Shown here one piece after another: positions 1-8,172 of a DNA stretch of 64,000 nucleotides. This DNA is from Caulobacteraceae bacterium UBA3198 (lineage in GTDB: Bacteria; Pseudomonadota; Alphaproteobacteria; Caulobacterales; Caulobacteraceae). Under the pieces are notes generated by a model that saw nothing but the letters and a program-made list of their open reading frames with translations, had not been told where the DNA came from and did no database searches. The translations under genes were made by a program, and so were the position numbers. Positions within the stretch are counted from its first letter, which is position 1. The number at the start of each line of letters is the position of its first letter. Location: NCBI GenBank assembly GCA_002363865.1, contig DEWY01000010.1:186001-250000 (forward strand), written 5' to 3'.

Positions 1-438
1 AAGCCGCTTGATCGCCTCGCCGATGATCGAGGAGCGCAGATGCCCCACATGCATCGGCTTGGCCACATTGGGACCGCCATAGTCCACCAGCACCCGCCGC
101 GGCGCGGCCACCGCGCCGGCGCCCAAGCGCGGATCGGCGGCGATCTCATTGGCCCGAGCCGACAGGGCCTCGGGCGCCACACGCATATTGATGAAGCCGA
201 GCCCGGCGATCTCCACGGAGGCCAGACGCGGGTCCTTGGCGAGTTCGGCCACCACGCCGGCGGCGATCTCGCGCGGATCGCGCCGGGCCTGCTTGGCGGC
301 GGCGAGCGCGCCATTGCACTGAAAATCGGCCAGGTCGGGCCGGTCGGACGGGGTCACACGGCCAAGCTCGGCCGACAGACCCGCAGAGGCGAAGGCGGCC
401 GAAACCGCCTCCCCCAGGCCGCGCTTGAGATCGGTCAT
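1..438 (-). CDS. argS: Arginyl-tRNA synthetase, N-terminal part (truncated by window edge)
   Basis: This is the first 146 codons of a class I aminoacyl-tRNA synthetase that charges tRNA-Arg with arginine in the cytoplasm; the rest lies beyond the left edge. An N-terminal Arg-tRNA synthetase additional domain covers about residues 1-110. It is followed by the nucleotide-binding HIGH signature, read here as HVGH at residues 130-133 inside AKPMHVGHLRSS, a context typical of ArgRS. The KMSKS loop and anticodon domain are not in view. The ATG overlaps the stop of the upstream gene by 4 nt (ATGA), so the two are probably cotranscribed. Confidence 0.95.
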   Translation of the reverse strand, partial: MTDLKRGLGEAVSAAFASAGLSAELGRVTPSDRPDLADFQCNGALAAAKQARRDPREIAAGVVAELAKDPRLASVEIAGLGFINMRVAPEALSARANEIAADPRLGAGAVAAPRRVLVDYGGPNVAKPMHVGHLRSSIIGEAIKRL

Positions 439-1118
439 GGGTTGGCTTGGGCGGCCCCAGTGGCGACGTCGGTCACGACATCGATACGGAAGCGCTTACC
501 GGCGCGGTTAAATTCCGCCATCTGCGGGGTGACGTCGAAACCCACCAGGATCTCGAAATTGGCCCCGCTGGTGGTCAGCTGGGCCCGCGGGATCACGATG
601 CCCTCGAGCATCTGACGCACATAGGTGCGGTCTTCCCCGGAGGAGAAGGACACCGGCAGGTCGAAATATTCCTTGGCGATGACCGCGTCGTTGCGCTTGG
701 TCACGGCCACCCAGTAGCGATAGGTCTTCTGAGAGCCCTGCGCGGCCGGCCCGCGGCCCAGCTCGAACAGGACCTCCATGGCGACCTTGATCGGCTCATC
801 GTCCTCATAGGAGCAGCCGGCGGAAATCCCCTGGATCTCACCGGAATAGCCCACCGCGGCCGAAGCCTCGCGCCCGCCCTCGAACTCCACATAGCGGCCG
901 GCGTCATACAGCACCTTGGCGAAGGGGCACGGGCCCGCGTTGCGCAGCTGCGGCAGAGGCGCCTGACGGTCGCCCCATTCGGACTCGCGGCGGCGGCGGT
1001 CCGAAGCCTGTTCCTGTCCGTCGGCCTCCTGGCCGCGTCGGTTTTGAGCCGCGCTCTCCAGGGGGAACGAGGTGACGGCGAGCGCCAGGGCGAGGACCGA
1101 TAGCAGGGAACGGCGCAT
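435..1118 (-). CDS. Exported hypothetical protein upstream of argS
   Basis: A 227-residue protein of unknown function. It begins with a clear Sec-type signal peptide (MRRSLLSVLALALAV, cleavage probably near AAQ at about residue 23), followed by a basic, Gln/Arg-rich linker to about residue 45 and a globular part with two conserved-looking cysteines (GPCPFAK and AGCSYED). It is therefore expected in the periplasm. I chose the ATG at 1118 because it starts the signal peptide; the open frame continues upstream to 1340 but that extension reads as non-coding. It overlaps argS by 4 nt. I do not recognise a named family. Confidence 0.8.
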   Translation of the reverse strand: MRRSLLSVLALALAVTSFPLESAAQNRRGQEADGQEQASDRRRRESEWGDRQAPLPQLRNAGPCPFAKVLYDAGRYVEFEGGREASAAVGYSGEIQGISAGCSYEDDEPIKVAMEVLFELGRGPAAQGSQKTYRYWVAVTKRNDAVIAKEYFDLPVSFSSGEDRTYVRQMLEGIVIPRAQLTTSGANFEILVGFDVTPQMAEFNRAGKRFRIDVVTDVATGAAQANP

Positions 1119-1236
1119 AAAACGTCCAACTCTGTCGGCGCGGTGGGACCGCGCATGAGATGCCTCTACTAATGGTTCTCGATTGAGGCCGCAACGCGGC
1201 TGGCGGCGTGGGCGCAGAACCCTTAGATTTCGCCCC

Positions 1237-2202
1237 ATGACCGCCTCCCCCGTCCGCACGCCCCTGACTGTCCTGCTGGCCGCCCCCCGGGGCTTCTGCG
1301 CCGGCGTCGACCGGGCCATCCAGATCGTCGAGCGGGCCATCGAGAAATTCGGGGCGCCGGTCTATGTCCGCCATGAGATCGTCCACAACCGGCATGTGGT
1401 CGAGCGACTGCGCAGCCTGGGCGCCATCTTCGTCGAGGAGCTGGACGAATGCCCCGACGACCGGCCGGTCGTCTTCTCCGCACACGGGGTGCCCAAGTCG
1501 GTGCCGGCCGAGGCCGGCCGCCGGCAGATGCTCTATCTCGACGCCACCTGCCCCCTGGTCTCCAAGGTCCATGTGGAGGCCCAGCGCCACCATGAGGCCG
1601 GCAAGGAGATCGTGCTGATCGGCCACGCCGGCCATCCCGAGGTCATCGGCACCATGGGCCAGCTGCCCGACGGCGCGGTGACCCTGATCGAGACCGTGGA
1701 GGACGCCTTGGCCTTCACGCCGAAGGACCCGGCCAATCTGGCCTTCGCCACCCAGACCACGCTTTCGGTGGACGACACGGCCGGCATCGTCGCAGCCCTG
1801 CGCGCCCGCTTTCCCCTGATGGCCGCCCCCCACAAGGAGGACATCTGCTACGCCACCACCAACCGCCAGGAGGCGGTGAAGTCGGTCTCGACCCGGGCCG
1901 ACCTTCTGCTGGTGATCGGCTCGGCCAATTCCTCCAATTCGGTGCGCCTGGCCGAGGTCGGCGCCCGGGCCGGCTGCCCGGCCCACCTGATCGATGACGC
2001 CCAGGCCCTGGACTTCGCCTGGCTCGACGGCGTCCGCACGGTCGGCGTCACCGCCGGGGCCTCGGCCCCTGAGGACCTGGTCCAGGGGGTGATCGACCGC
2101 CTGGCCGAACGCTTCGACCTGACCATCGAGATGGAGGAAGCCGCCCGCGAGGCCGTGACCTTCAAGCTGCCCCGGGTGCTCAGCGAAGCGGAGTCGGCCT
2201 AG
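1237..2202 (+). CDS. ispH: 4-hydroxy-3-methylbut-2-enyl diphosphate reductase
   Basis: Last enzyme of the non-mevalonate (MEP) isoprenoid pathway. It reduces HMBPP to IPP and DMAPP using a [4Fe-4S] cluster. The three cluster cysteines are visible at about residues 21 (RGFCAGVDRA), 105 (DATCPLVSK) and 204 (EDICYATTN). The substrate-binding motifs (HEIVHN, SAHGV, GHPEV, and the SSNS-type SANSSNS) are all present, and the length of 321 aa is normal. The ATG at 1237 is preferred over the upstream in-frame start at 1183 because the family begins a few residues before the first Cys loop. It diverges from the exported protein/argS pair across about 120 bp. Confidence 0.97.
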   Translation: MTASPVRTPLTVLLAAPRGFCAGVDRAIQIVERAIEKFGAPVYVRHEIVHNRHVVERLRSLGAIFVEELDECPDDRPVVFSAHGVPKSVPAEAGRRQMLYLDATCPLVSKVHVEAQRHHEAGKEIVLIGHAGHPEVIGTMGQLPDGAVTLIETVEDALAFTPKDPANLAFATQTTLSVDDTAGIVAALRARFPLMAAPHKEDICYATTNRQEAVKSVSTRADLLLVIGSANSSNSVRLAEVGARAGCPAHLIDDAQALDFAWLDGVRTVGVTAGASAPEDLVQGVIDRLAERFDLTIEMEEAAREAVTFKLPRVLSEAESA

Positions 2203-2276
2203 TCCGCGGACCGAAATATCGGCAGGGCGCCGTTCGCCGTCTTGACCGCGCCAGCGGCCTCGCCCATGCCCGCGCC

Positions 2277-3242
2277 ATGGCCGTCTATACCGACATCTCC
2301 GATGAAGAGCTCTCCCAGCTCCTCGCCCGCTACGACCTGGGCCAGGCCCAGACCTTCAAGGGCATCGCCGAGGGGGTGGAGAACTCCAACTTCCTGCTGG
2401 AGACCGATCGGGCCCGGTTCATCCTGACCATCTATGAGCGGCGGGTGAAGCGCGAGGATCTGCCCTTCTTCCTTGGCCTCATGCGCTGGCTGGCTGACCA
2501 TGACTACCCGTGCGCCACGCCCATGCCCGGCCGGGACGGCGAGCTGATCCAGGAGATCCGGGGCAAGCCCGCGGCCATCGTCTCCTTCCTGCCCGGGCTG
2601 TCCGTGCGAAGGCCCTCGGCCATCCACTGCCGCGAGGCGGGCGAAGGCCTGGCGCGGCTGCACCTGGCCGCAAGCGACTTTCCCATGACGCGGGAGAACA
2701 GCCTGGGACAACCGGCCTGGGCGCCCATGTTCGAGCGCCTCAAGCCCGCCGCCGAGGGGCTCAAGCCGGGCCTGGCCGCCACCATCTCCGCTGACCTCGA
2801 AATGCTGGCCCAAGCCTGGCCGCAGGACCTGCCGCGGGGTGTCATCCATGAGGACTACTTCCCCGACAACGTCTTCTTCCAGGGCGAGCGGTTCGCCGCG
2901 ACCATCGACTTCTACTTCGCCTGCGTGGACATGCTGGCCTACGACATCGCCGTCGCGCTGAACGCCTGGTGCTTCGAAGCGGACGGCAGCTTCAACATCA
3001 CCAACGCCCGGGCCCTGGTGGCGGGCTATGAGCGCCACCGGCCTCTGAGCGCCGCCGAGCGGGCCGCCCTGCCGATCCTGGCTCACGGGGCGGCCATGCG
3101 CTTCTTCCTGACCCGGCTGAACGACTGGGGGGCGACCCCGGCCGGCGCCCTGGTCCGCCCCAAGGACCCGCTGGAGTACGAGCGCAAGCTGGCCGTCCAC
3201 CGCAGCGCCGCCGACCTCGTCCTGTTCGGGGCAGACTCGTGA
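2277..3242 (+). CDS. thrB: Homoserine kinase, APH-fold (ThrB type II)
   Basis: Phosphorylates L-homoserine to O-phosphohomoserine in threonine biosynthesis. At 321 aa it has the aminoglycoside-phosphotransferase fold used by alphaproteobacterial ThrB rather than the GHMP fold of E. coli. Visible marks are the N-terminal nucleotide loop (GIAEGVENSNFLL, about 28-40), the catalytic loop HEDYFPDNVF (usually HADLFPDNV in this family) and the metal-binding region FYFACVDMLAYDIA. Its stop overlaps the GTG of rnhA by 4 nt, so the two form an operon, a pairing common in alphaproteobacteria. Confidence 0.93.
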   Translation: MAVYTDISDEELSQLLARYDLGQAQTFKGIAEGVENSNFLLETDRARFILTIYERRVKREDLPFFLGLMRWLADHDYPCATPMPGRDGELIQEIRGKPAAIVSFLPGLSVRRPSAIHCREAGEGLARLHLAASDFPMTRENSLGQPAWAPMFERLKPAAEGLKPGLAATISADLEMLAQAWPQDLPRGVIHEDYFPDNVFFQGERFAATIDFYFACVDMLAYDIAVALNAWCFEADGSFNITNARALVAGYERHRPLSAAERAALPILAHGAAMRFFLTRLNDWGATPAGALVRPKDPLEYERKLAVHRSAADLVLFGADS

Positions 3243-3688
3243 CGCCCAAGGTCACGGTCTTCACCGACGGCGCCTGCAGCGGCAATCCCGGCCCCGGCGG
3301 CTGGGGCGCCATCCTGATCTTTGGCGACAAGGAAAAGGAGATCTGCGGCGGCGAGCCGGCCACCACCAACAACCGCATGGAGATGATGGCCGCCATCCAG
3401 GCCCTGGAGACGCTGAACCGTCCCTGCCATGTGGAGCTGCACACCGACAGCCAGTACGTGATGAAGGGCATCACCGAGTGGCTGCCCGGCTGGAAGGCCC
3501 GCGGCTGGAAGACCGCCGCCAAGGCGCCGGTGAAGAACGCCGACCTCTGGATGCGCCTGGACGAGGCGCGCCTGCGCCATCAGGTGGACTGGCGCTGGGT
3601 CAAGGGCCATGCCGGCCATGTGCTGAACGAGCGGGCCGACGCCCTGGCGGGCAAGGGCCTGCGCGAGGCCCAGGCCGCCCGGGTCTGA
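3239..3688 (+). CDS. rnhA: Ribonuclease HI
   Basis: Cleaves the RNA strand of RNA:DNA hybrids (R-loops, Okazaki primers). It is 149 aa, the normal length. The acidic catalytic set is visible: Asp in VFTDGACSGNPG, Glu in NNRMEMMA, Asp in LHTDSQYV and Asp in NERADALA, with the basic handle around WKTAAKAPVKN and the HAGH loop. It starts with GTG inside the thrB stop codon (GTGA overlap), which suggests translational coupling. The gene converges with the antiporter gene, whose stop lies directly after this one. Confidence 0.97.
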   Translation: MTPKVTVFTDGACSGNPGPGGWGAILIFGDKEKEICGGEPATTNNRMEMMAAIQALETLNRPCHVELHTDSQYVMKGITEWLPGWKARGWKTAAKAPVKNADLWMRLDEARLRHQVDWRWVKGHAGHVLNERADALAGKGLREAQAARV

Positions 3689-4636
3689 TCAGCCGAGCGC
3701 CAGGTAGCCCAGATAGGCGATGTAGGCGATCAGGAAGGCCGCGCCTTCCAGCCGCTGCAAGCCGCCGCCCGTGCGCAGGAACACCGCCAGCAGGCCCGTG
3801 GCGCCCAGCAGCACCCAGATGTCCAGGCTGGCGATCTCCGGCGGAATGCGGATCGGATAGACCATGGCCGTGGCGCCCAGCACGCCGAACACATTGTAGA
3901 TGTTCGACCCGATCACATTGCCCACCGCCACGTCGGAATGGCGGCGCAGGGCGGCGATCACACAGGCCACCATCTCCGGCAGGGACGTGCCGACGGCCAC
4001 AATGGTCAGGCCGATAATGGTCTGGGACACCCCGAAGCCTTCGGCCAGATCGATGGCGCCGCTGACCAGCAGGCGCGCGCCCAGGACGGTGAGGGCGATC
4101 CCGGCCGCCGCCATCAGCAGGAACTTGCCGACCACTCTCAAGTCAGCCTTCGGACGGGCCACGTCAGAGGCGGCGTCTTCGGCGGCCATCCGGCCCCGCT
4201 CGCGGATATAGGCCACGGCGATATAGGCGATCAGCACCGCCACCAGGAAGGCGCCGAACCACCGGTCGATGAAGCCGGCCAGCACGGCCAGCAGGGCGGC
4301 GGCCGAGGACAGAGCCAGCACGATCATGTCGCGACGGATGGCCGACGGCCGGATCATGATCGGCGAGATGACCGCGGTCACCCCCAGGATCAGCAGGATG
4401 TTGGCGATGTTGGAGCCCATCACATTGCCCACGGCGATGCCGGGGGAGTGCTGGAGCGCCGCCATCAGGCTGGTCACCAGCTCAGGCGTCGAGGTGCCGA
4501 ACCCCACAATCACCAGGCCTGTCAGCAGGGGCGAGACCCCCAGGGTGCGGGCGACGCCGACCGCCCCCCGGACCAGGGATTCGCCGCCCACGGCGAGCAA
4601 GATCAATCCGCCAAGAATGAGCAGGGCGATAATCAT
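3689..4636 (-). CDS. Calcium/sodium antiporter (CaCA family, YrbG-like)
   Basis: Inner-membrane cation exchanger of 315 aa with about ten hydrophobic segments. The two duplicated alpha-repeats that define the Ca2+:cation antiporter family are visible in opposite halves: GFGTSTPELVTS followed by GNVMGSNIANI, and AVGTSLPEMVAC followed by GNVIGSNIYNV. The acidic residues that coordinate the ion (Glu in TPE and PEM) are intact. The ATG at 4636 begins a hydrophobic first helix; the open frame extends 31 codons upstream with no membrane or family character. The substrate ion is inferred from the family, not proven here. Confidence 0.92.
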   Translation of the reverse strand: MIIALLILGGLILLAVGGESLVRGAVGVARTLGVSPLLTGLVIVGFGTSTPELVTSLMAALQHSPGIAVGNVMGSNIANILLILGVTAVISPIMIRPSAIRRDMIVLALSSAAALLAVLAGFIDRWFGAFLVAVLIAYIAVAYIRERGRMAAEDAASDVARPKADLRVVGKFLLMAAAGIALTVLGARLLVSGAIDLAEGFGVSQTIIGLTIVAVGTSLPEMVACVIAALRRHSDVAVGNVIGSNIYNVFGVLGATAMVYPIRIPPEIASLDIWVLLGATGLLAVFLRTGGGLQRLEGAAFLIAYIAYLGYLALG

Positions 4637-4785
4637 CGGGATCGGATGTCTCCATGGGAGCCTAAAGGCCCCGTTTCGCATCTGGCGCCCGCGCTGGCCG
4701 GGCGGCGAACAAGACGATCCAACGCACAATGCGACAAGATCGGTCCGAGCCCAGTCATCGAGCGCCCTCGATGCGGTCCGACATC

Positions 4786-4802
4786 ACAGTCACCATGACT
4801 GT
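4786..4802. promoter_or_regulatory. Short perfect palindrome in the promoter region of the antiporter gene
   Basis: ACAGTCA-CCA-TGACTGT, two 7-bp arms around a 3-bp centre, about 150 bp upstream of the antiporter start and downstream of the TIGR02301-type gene. The size and symmetry suit a dimeric regulator. No regulator is known to me for this exact site. Nothing else is evident in the surrounding gap (4637-4885). Confidence 0.3.
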
Positions 4803-4885
4803 CAGAGGGGCCCGGCCCGCAGCGCCCAGATTGGGAGCGAGACCAAGACTGTCAAGGCCGGTCGCCCCTGGGGCGAGGCCGGTCG

Positions 4886-5347
4886 TCACGGCCGGAGGGA
4901 CAGGTCCTCCTCCATCGCCTCCATCGCCTCCATTTCCAGGGCCTTGCGGCGGGCCTCGGCCTCGCGCGGGTCGACCCGGTGGCTGACCGACGCCAGGCTG
5001 GAGGCCAGCGCCTGGCCCCGGCGGGCGGCGGCCGCCTCGGCGATGCGGCTGGCGCGGCTGCACTCGGGAAACTCGGCCCTTCGGCTGGCGAAGCCGGAAT
5101 TGAAGGCCTCCTTCAGCCGGCGATCCAGGGCCGCATCGGGCGCCTCGGTGTCGGTCACCCCCATCATGCGGTCGCGCCAGTACTGGTCATAGGCGCCTTC
5201 GCAGGCCTGGCGCAGGGCGTGGCTCTCGCCCAGCACATAGGCGATGTCGGCCAGGGTCTGGCGCTGGGCGGGCGTGCGTTCCTGCGCCTGGGCCGGCAGG
5301 GCCAGGGCCGAAAGGGACAGGGCGAGGATCAGGGCGGCGGCGCGCAT
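4886..5347 (-). CDS. Exported protein of the TIGR02301 type
   Basis: A 153-residue protein with a signal peptide (hydrophobic to about residue 20, ending LPAQAQE) and a predicted helical periplasmic domain. The segment RQTLADIAYVLGESHALRQAC and the following NSGFASRRAEFPECSRASRIAEAAAARRG match my memory of a small conserved alphaproteobacterial family (TIGR02301) of unknown role. It has paired Cys (QACEG and PECSR) that could form a disulfide. The C-terminal end is rich in Glu/Met repeats (ALEMEAMEAMEED). It stands alone on the minus strand. Confidence 0.8.
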   Translation of the reverse strand: MRAAALILALSLSALALPAQAQERTPAQRQTLADIAYVLGESHALRQACEGAYDQYWRDRMMGVTDTEAPDAALDRRLKEAFNSGFASRRAEFPECSRASRIAEAAAARRGQALASSLASVSHRVDPREAEARRKALEMEAMEAMEEDLSLRP

Positions 5348-5466
5348 GGGGCCAATCTAGGGGCCCGAGGCCCAGCTTGTCACGGGGGCGCGCCTGAGGG
5401 GCGAATGCTCGCGCAGGACGTCCAGTTCTGCTAGCGGATCAGCAGAGGATTTTGGGGGACGAAATC

Positions 5467-5961
5467 ATGGTTCGACGTCGCTTTGCAAAGACCCTGGCCA
5501 TGGGCCTGGCGCTGACCCTGGCCGCCGGCGCCGCCGACGCGCAAAGCCAGGCCCGCGACCCCAGCACCCTGATCGCTGTGCTGGACGCCATGGGCGCCCG
5601 CGGCGAGATGGACGGCCGCGACGGCGGCCAGGTCCGCCTCAATGTGGTGACCCCAGGCGGCATTTTCGGCGCCGAATTCATCGGCTGCGACGAGGCCGGT
5701 CAGGCCTGCCGCGCGCTGGGCTTCTCGGCCAGCGTCGACAAGCGCGCCATGACCCTGAAGCATCTGAACGCCTTCAACGGCCGCGACATCCTCTGCCGCA
5801 CCGTCATGCGGGGCGACCAGGTCGATATCCGCTATGGCCTGCTGCTCGCCGACACCCAGACCGAGGGCGACCTGCGCGAGCATGTGGCCGTCTGGCAGCG
5901 ATGCCTGGGCGCCTTTGCCGGCCTCGCCAACGACCCCGAAGGCTTCCTGGCCGCCCCCTGA
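5467..5961 (+). CDS. Exported YbjN-domain protein
   Basis: A 164-aa protein with a signal peptide (basic start MVRRRFAKT, hydrophobic core, cleavage near ADAQS at about residue 26), followed by a compact alpha/beta domain resembling the YbjN/type III chaperone-like fold (LIAVLDAMGARGEMD, then NAFNGRDILCRTVM). The ATG at 5467 lies 7-8 nt after a GGGGGA ribosome binding site, so it is preferred over the TTG at 5452. Its role is unknown. Two or three cysteines in the mature part could pair in the periplasm. Confidence 0.75.
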   Translation: MVRRRFAKTLAMGLALTLAAGAADAQSQARDPSTLIAVLDAMGARGEMDGRDGGQVRLNVVTPGGIFGAEFIGCDEAGQACRALGFSASVDKRAMTLKHLNAFNGRDILCRTVMRGDQVDIRYGLLLADTQTEGDLREHVAVWQRCLGAFAGLANDPEGFLAAP

Positions 5962-5973
5962 CGCCAGGCCGCG

Positions 5974-6951
5974 TCAGGCCGGGACCAGACCCCGCAAGCG
6001 CGCCATGCGGTCGATGGCGGCCTCGGCCTCGGCGACCATTTCGGCGACGATCTGGGCGGCCGGCTTGATGTCGTGGACGCCGCCGGCCGACTGGCCCATG
6101 GCGAAGCAGGAGCGGTCGGGATCGAGCCCCTCGATCTGGCCGCCGATCCCTCCCATGACCCCGGTCTGGGTCGAGTGCATGGCCTGCAGGGGGAAGGGCT
6201 GGATCTCCTGGGGCCGGCTTTCCCAATCGGCCACATAGGGGTTGCTCATCACCCGCATGGGCTTGCCCGAATAGCAGCGGGTGCGGACCGTATCGACGTC
6301 CTGGGCGGCCACGACCGCCTCGCGATAGGCCTGGCCCGCATGGGCCTCAGTCGAGGCGATGAACCGGGTGCCGATCCACACCCCTTGGGCGCCCAGCGCC
6401 AGGGCTGCAGCCAGCCCCCGGCCATCGGAAATGCCGCCGGCGGCCACCACCGGAATCTTCACCGCCTCCACGGCCTGGGCTACCAGCGGCAGGGTGCCGA
6501 CGAGGCCCGTGTGGCCGCCGCCCTCCCCGCCCTGACAGATGACGGCGTCGCAGCCGGCCTGCTCGGCCTTGACCGCATGTTTCACAGCCCCGCACACCAC
6601 CATGACCTTGAGGCCGGCCGCCTTCAGCTTCTCCATGATCGGCATGGGCACGCCGAGGCCTGCGATGAAGGACGAGGCGCCCTCTTCGATGATGATCTCC
6701 ACCGAGGCCGTCAGGCTCTCGGGCGAGGCGGCCAGCAGGTCGACGCCGAACGGCTTGTCGGTCAGCTTGCGGACCTTGTGCATCTCCTCGCGGATGAAGT
6801 CCGGCGAGCGGCCGGCCATGCCCAGAACCCCATAGCCGCCGGCCTCACAGACCGCGGCGACGAGCTCGGCATAGGCCACCCCGCCCATGCCGGCCTGCAT
6901 GATCGGATGCTGGATCTCCAGCAGGTCGCAAAGCGGCGTGTGCAGGGTCAT
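5974..6951 (-). CDS. Nitronate monooxygenase / NAD(P)H-dependent flavin oxidoreductase
   Basis: A 325-residue FMN enzyme of the 2-nitropropane dioxygenase family, a TIM barrel that oxidises nitronates or acts as an enoyl-reductase-like flavoprotein. The N-terminal core is PIMQAGMGGVAYAELVAAV. The central QGGEGGGHTG loop carries the catalytic His found in the family. The phosphate-binding segments are AAGGISDGRGLAAALALGA and GTRFIAS. Substrate cannot be told from sequence. It is transcribed alone and converges with the YbjN gene. Confidence 0.9.
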   Translation of the reverse strand: MTLHTPLCDLLEIQHPIMQAGMGGVAYAELVAAVCEAGGYGVLGMAGRSPDFIREEMHKVRKLTDKPFGVDLLAASPESLTASVEIIIEEGASSFIAGLGVPMPIMEKLKAAGLKVMVVCGAVKHAVKAEQAGCDAVICQGGEGGGHTGLVGTLPLVAQAVEAVKIPVVAAGGISDGRGLAAALALGAQGVWIGTRFIASTEAHAGQAYREAVVAAQDVDTVRTRCYSGKPMRVMSNPYVADWESRPQEIQPFPLQAMHSTQTGVMGGIGGQIEGLDPDRSCFAMGQSAGGVHDIKPAAQIVAEMVAEAEAAIDRMARLRGLVPA

Positions 6952-7059
6952 GGCGTCGTCTCCCGTGGTGTTCTGATTGCCCCCACCATGGCGCCGCGCG
7001 CCCCCGCCGCAAACACTGACCCTGCGTCAGGGGGGCAAGGCCCTGCGCGCAGCGCATTC

Positions 7060-7190
7060 AAGAAAGAGGCGACACAAAGAACACAAAGGACCGCGAAGGG
7101 CACAAAGGGAGAAGCCGCGAGGCCTTCGTGTCCTTGGCTTGTCTTCGTGCCCTTCGTGTCACCCTCTTTTTTCAGCGCCTGCGGCGCAAA
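7060..7190. repeat. Long imperfect inverted repeat with CACGAAGG/CACAAAGG arms (family A, copy 1)
   Basis: The left arm (about 7060-7110) is purine-rich with repeated GACACAAAG, ACACAAAGGA and CGAAGGGCAC. The right arm (about 7123-7172) is its pyrimidine counterpart (CCTTCGTGTCCTT, CTTCGTGCCCTTCGTGTC). They can fold into a stem of roughly 45 bp with mismatches and a loop near AGAAGCCGCGAGG. The right end carries GCGCCTGCGGCGCAAAAG, whose complement recurs at 20013-20032, marking a shared element boundary. It sits between two minus-strand genes. Confidence 0.7.
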
Positions 7191-7198
7191 AGTCGGGG

Positions 7199-7978
7199 TC
7201 AGAAAACGCCGTAGCCGCCGTCGATCAGGAAGGAGTCGCCGGTGTGGAAGCGCGAGGCGTCCGAGGCCAGATACACCGCCATGCCGCCGAAGTCCGCCGG
7301 CTCGCCCCAGCGGCGCATGGGCACCCGCTTGATGACGTTCTCGTTGAACTTGTCATTGTCCTGGGCGGCCGCCGTCATGTCGGTGGCGACCCAGCCGGGC
7401 AGGATCACATTGGCCCGCACGCCGTATCGCGCGTGCTCCACGGCGATGGCCCGGACCATGGGGATCAGGGCGCCCTTGGTGGCCGCATAGGCCTGGTTGC
7501 GCGCCGCCCCGTCCAGGGCCGACAGAGACGAGATCGCCACCAGCGAGCCCCCCTGCCCGTCGCCGCCCCGGGCGACCATGTGCTTGCACGCCTCGCGGAA
7601 GGTGAAGAACACCCCGTCCAGATTGACCGACAGCACCTTGCGATAGGTCTCGGTGGGAAACTCCGAGAAGGACTTGGCCCCGCCGCCGATGCCGGCATTG
7701 GCCACCACCGTATGGACCGCGCCCATCTGGGCCACGGCGGCCTCCATGCCGTCAGCCACCGCGGTCTCGTCGGCCACATTGACCACCTGGGTCAGCACCC
7801 GCACCCCGGTGGGCTTCAGCTTCTCTTCCGCCGCCCGGTTCTTGTCGGGATTGGAGCCCCAGATGACGATGTCGGCCCCGGCCTGCGCCATGGCCTCGAC
7901 CATGCCGAAGCCGATGCCGCCATTGCCGCCGGTGACCAGGGCCACCTTTCCAGTCAGGTCAAAGGGTTTGTAGGCCAC
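7199..7978 (-). CDS. SDR-family oxidoreductase
   Basis: A 259-aa classical short-chain dehydrogenase. The Rossmann NAD(P) motif is TGGNGGIGFG, the structural NAG motif is VVANAGIGGG, and the catalytic Ser and YxxxK are in ISSLSALDG and QAYAATKGAL. The C-terminal end has the usual GDSFLIDGG. The start is the GTG at 7978, placed 6-7 nt after a strong GAGGAGGA ribosome binding site; the open frame to 8146 upstream is not family-like. Its closest use is probably reduction of a 3-oxoacyl or sugar-like substrate, but the sequence does not settle this. Confidence 0.9.
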   Translation of the reverse strand: MAYKPFDLTGKVALVTGGNGGIGFGMVEAMAQAGADIVIWGSNPDKNRAAEEKLKPTGVRVLTQVVNVADETAVADGMEAAVAQMGAVHTVVANAGIGGGAKSFSEFPTETYRKVLSVNLDGVFFTFREACKHMVARGGDGQGGSLVAISSLSALDGAARNQAYAATKGALIPMVRAIAVEHARYGVRANVILPGWVATDMTAAAQDNDKFNENVIKRVPMRRWGEPADFGGMAVYLASDASRFHTGDSFLIDGGYGVF

Positions 7979-8172
7979 GGCGTCCTCCTCATTTTCAAAC
8001 ACTTGTTGGGCGAGAAGAGAGGCGGGCAAGCGCGGGAGGTCAAGGGCGAGGGAGTGAGCCGGGTGCGCCCCAGCGTCTGGGATGGGGTCGTTGCTGAGCT
8101 TGTTAATCACCGCTGTTCGGCGAGGCGTGCGATCGTCTTTTTGCACCTCTCGGTTAGGCCCACATTCGACGC

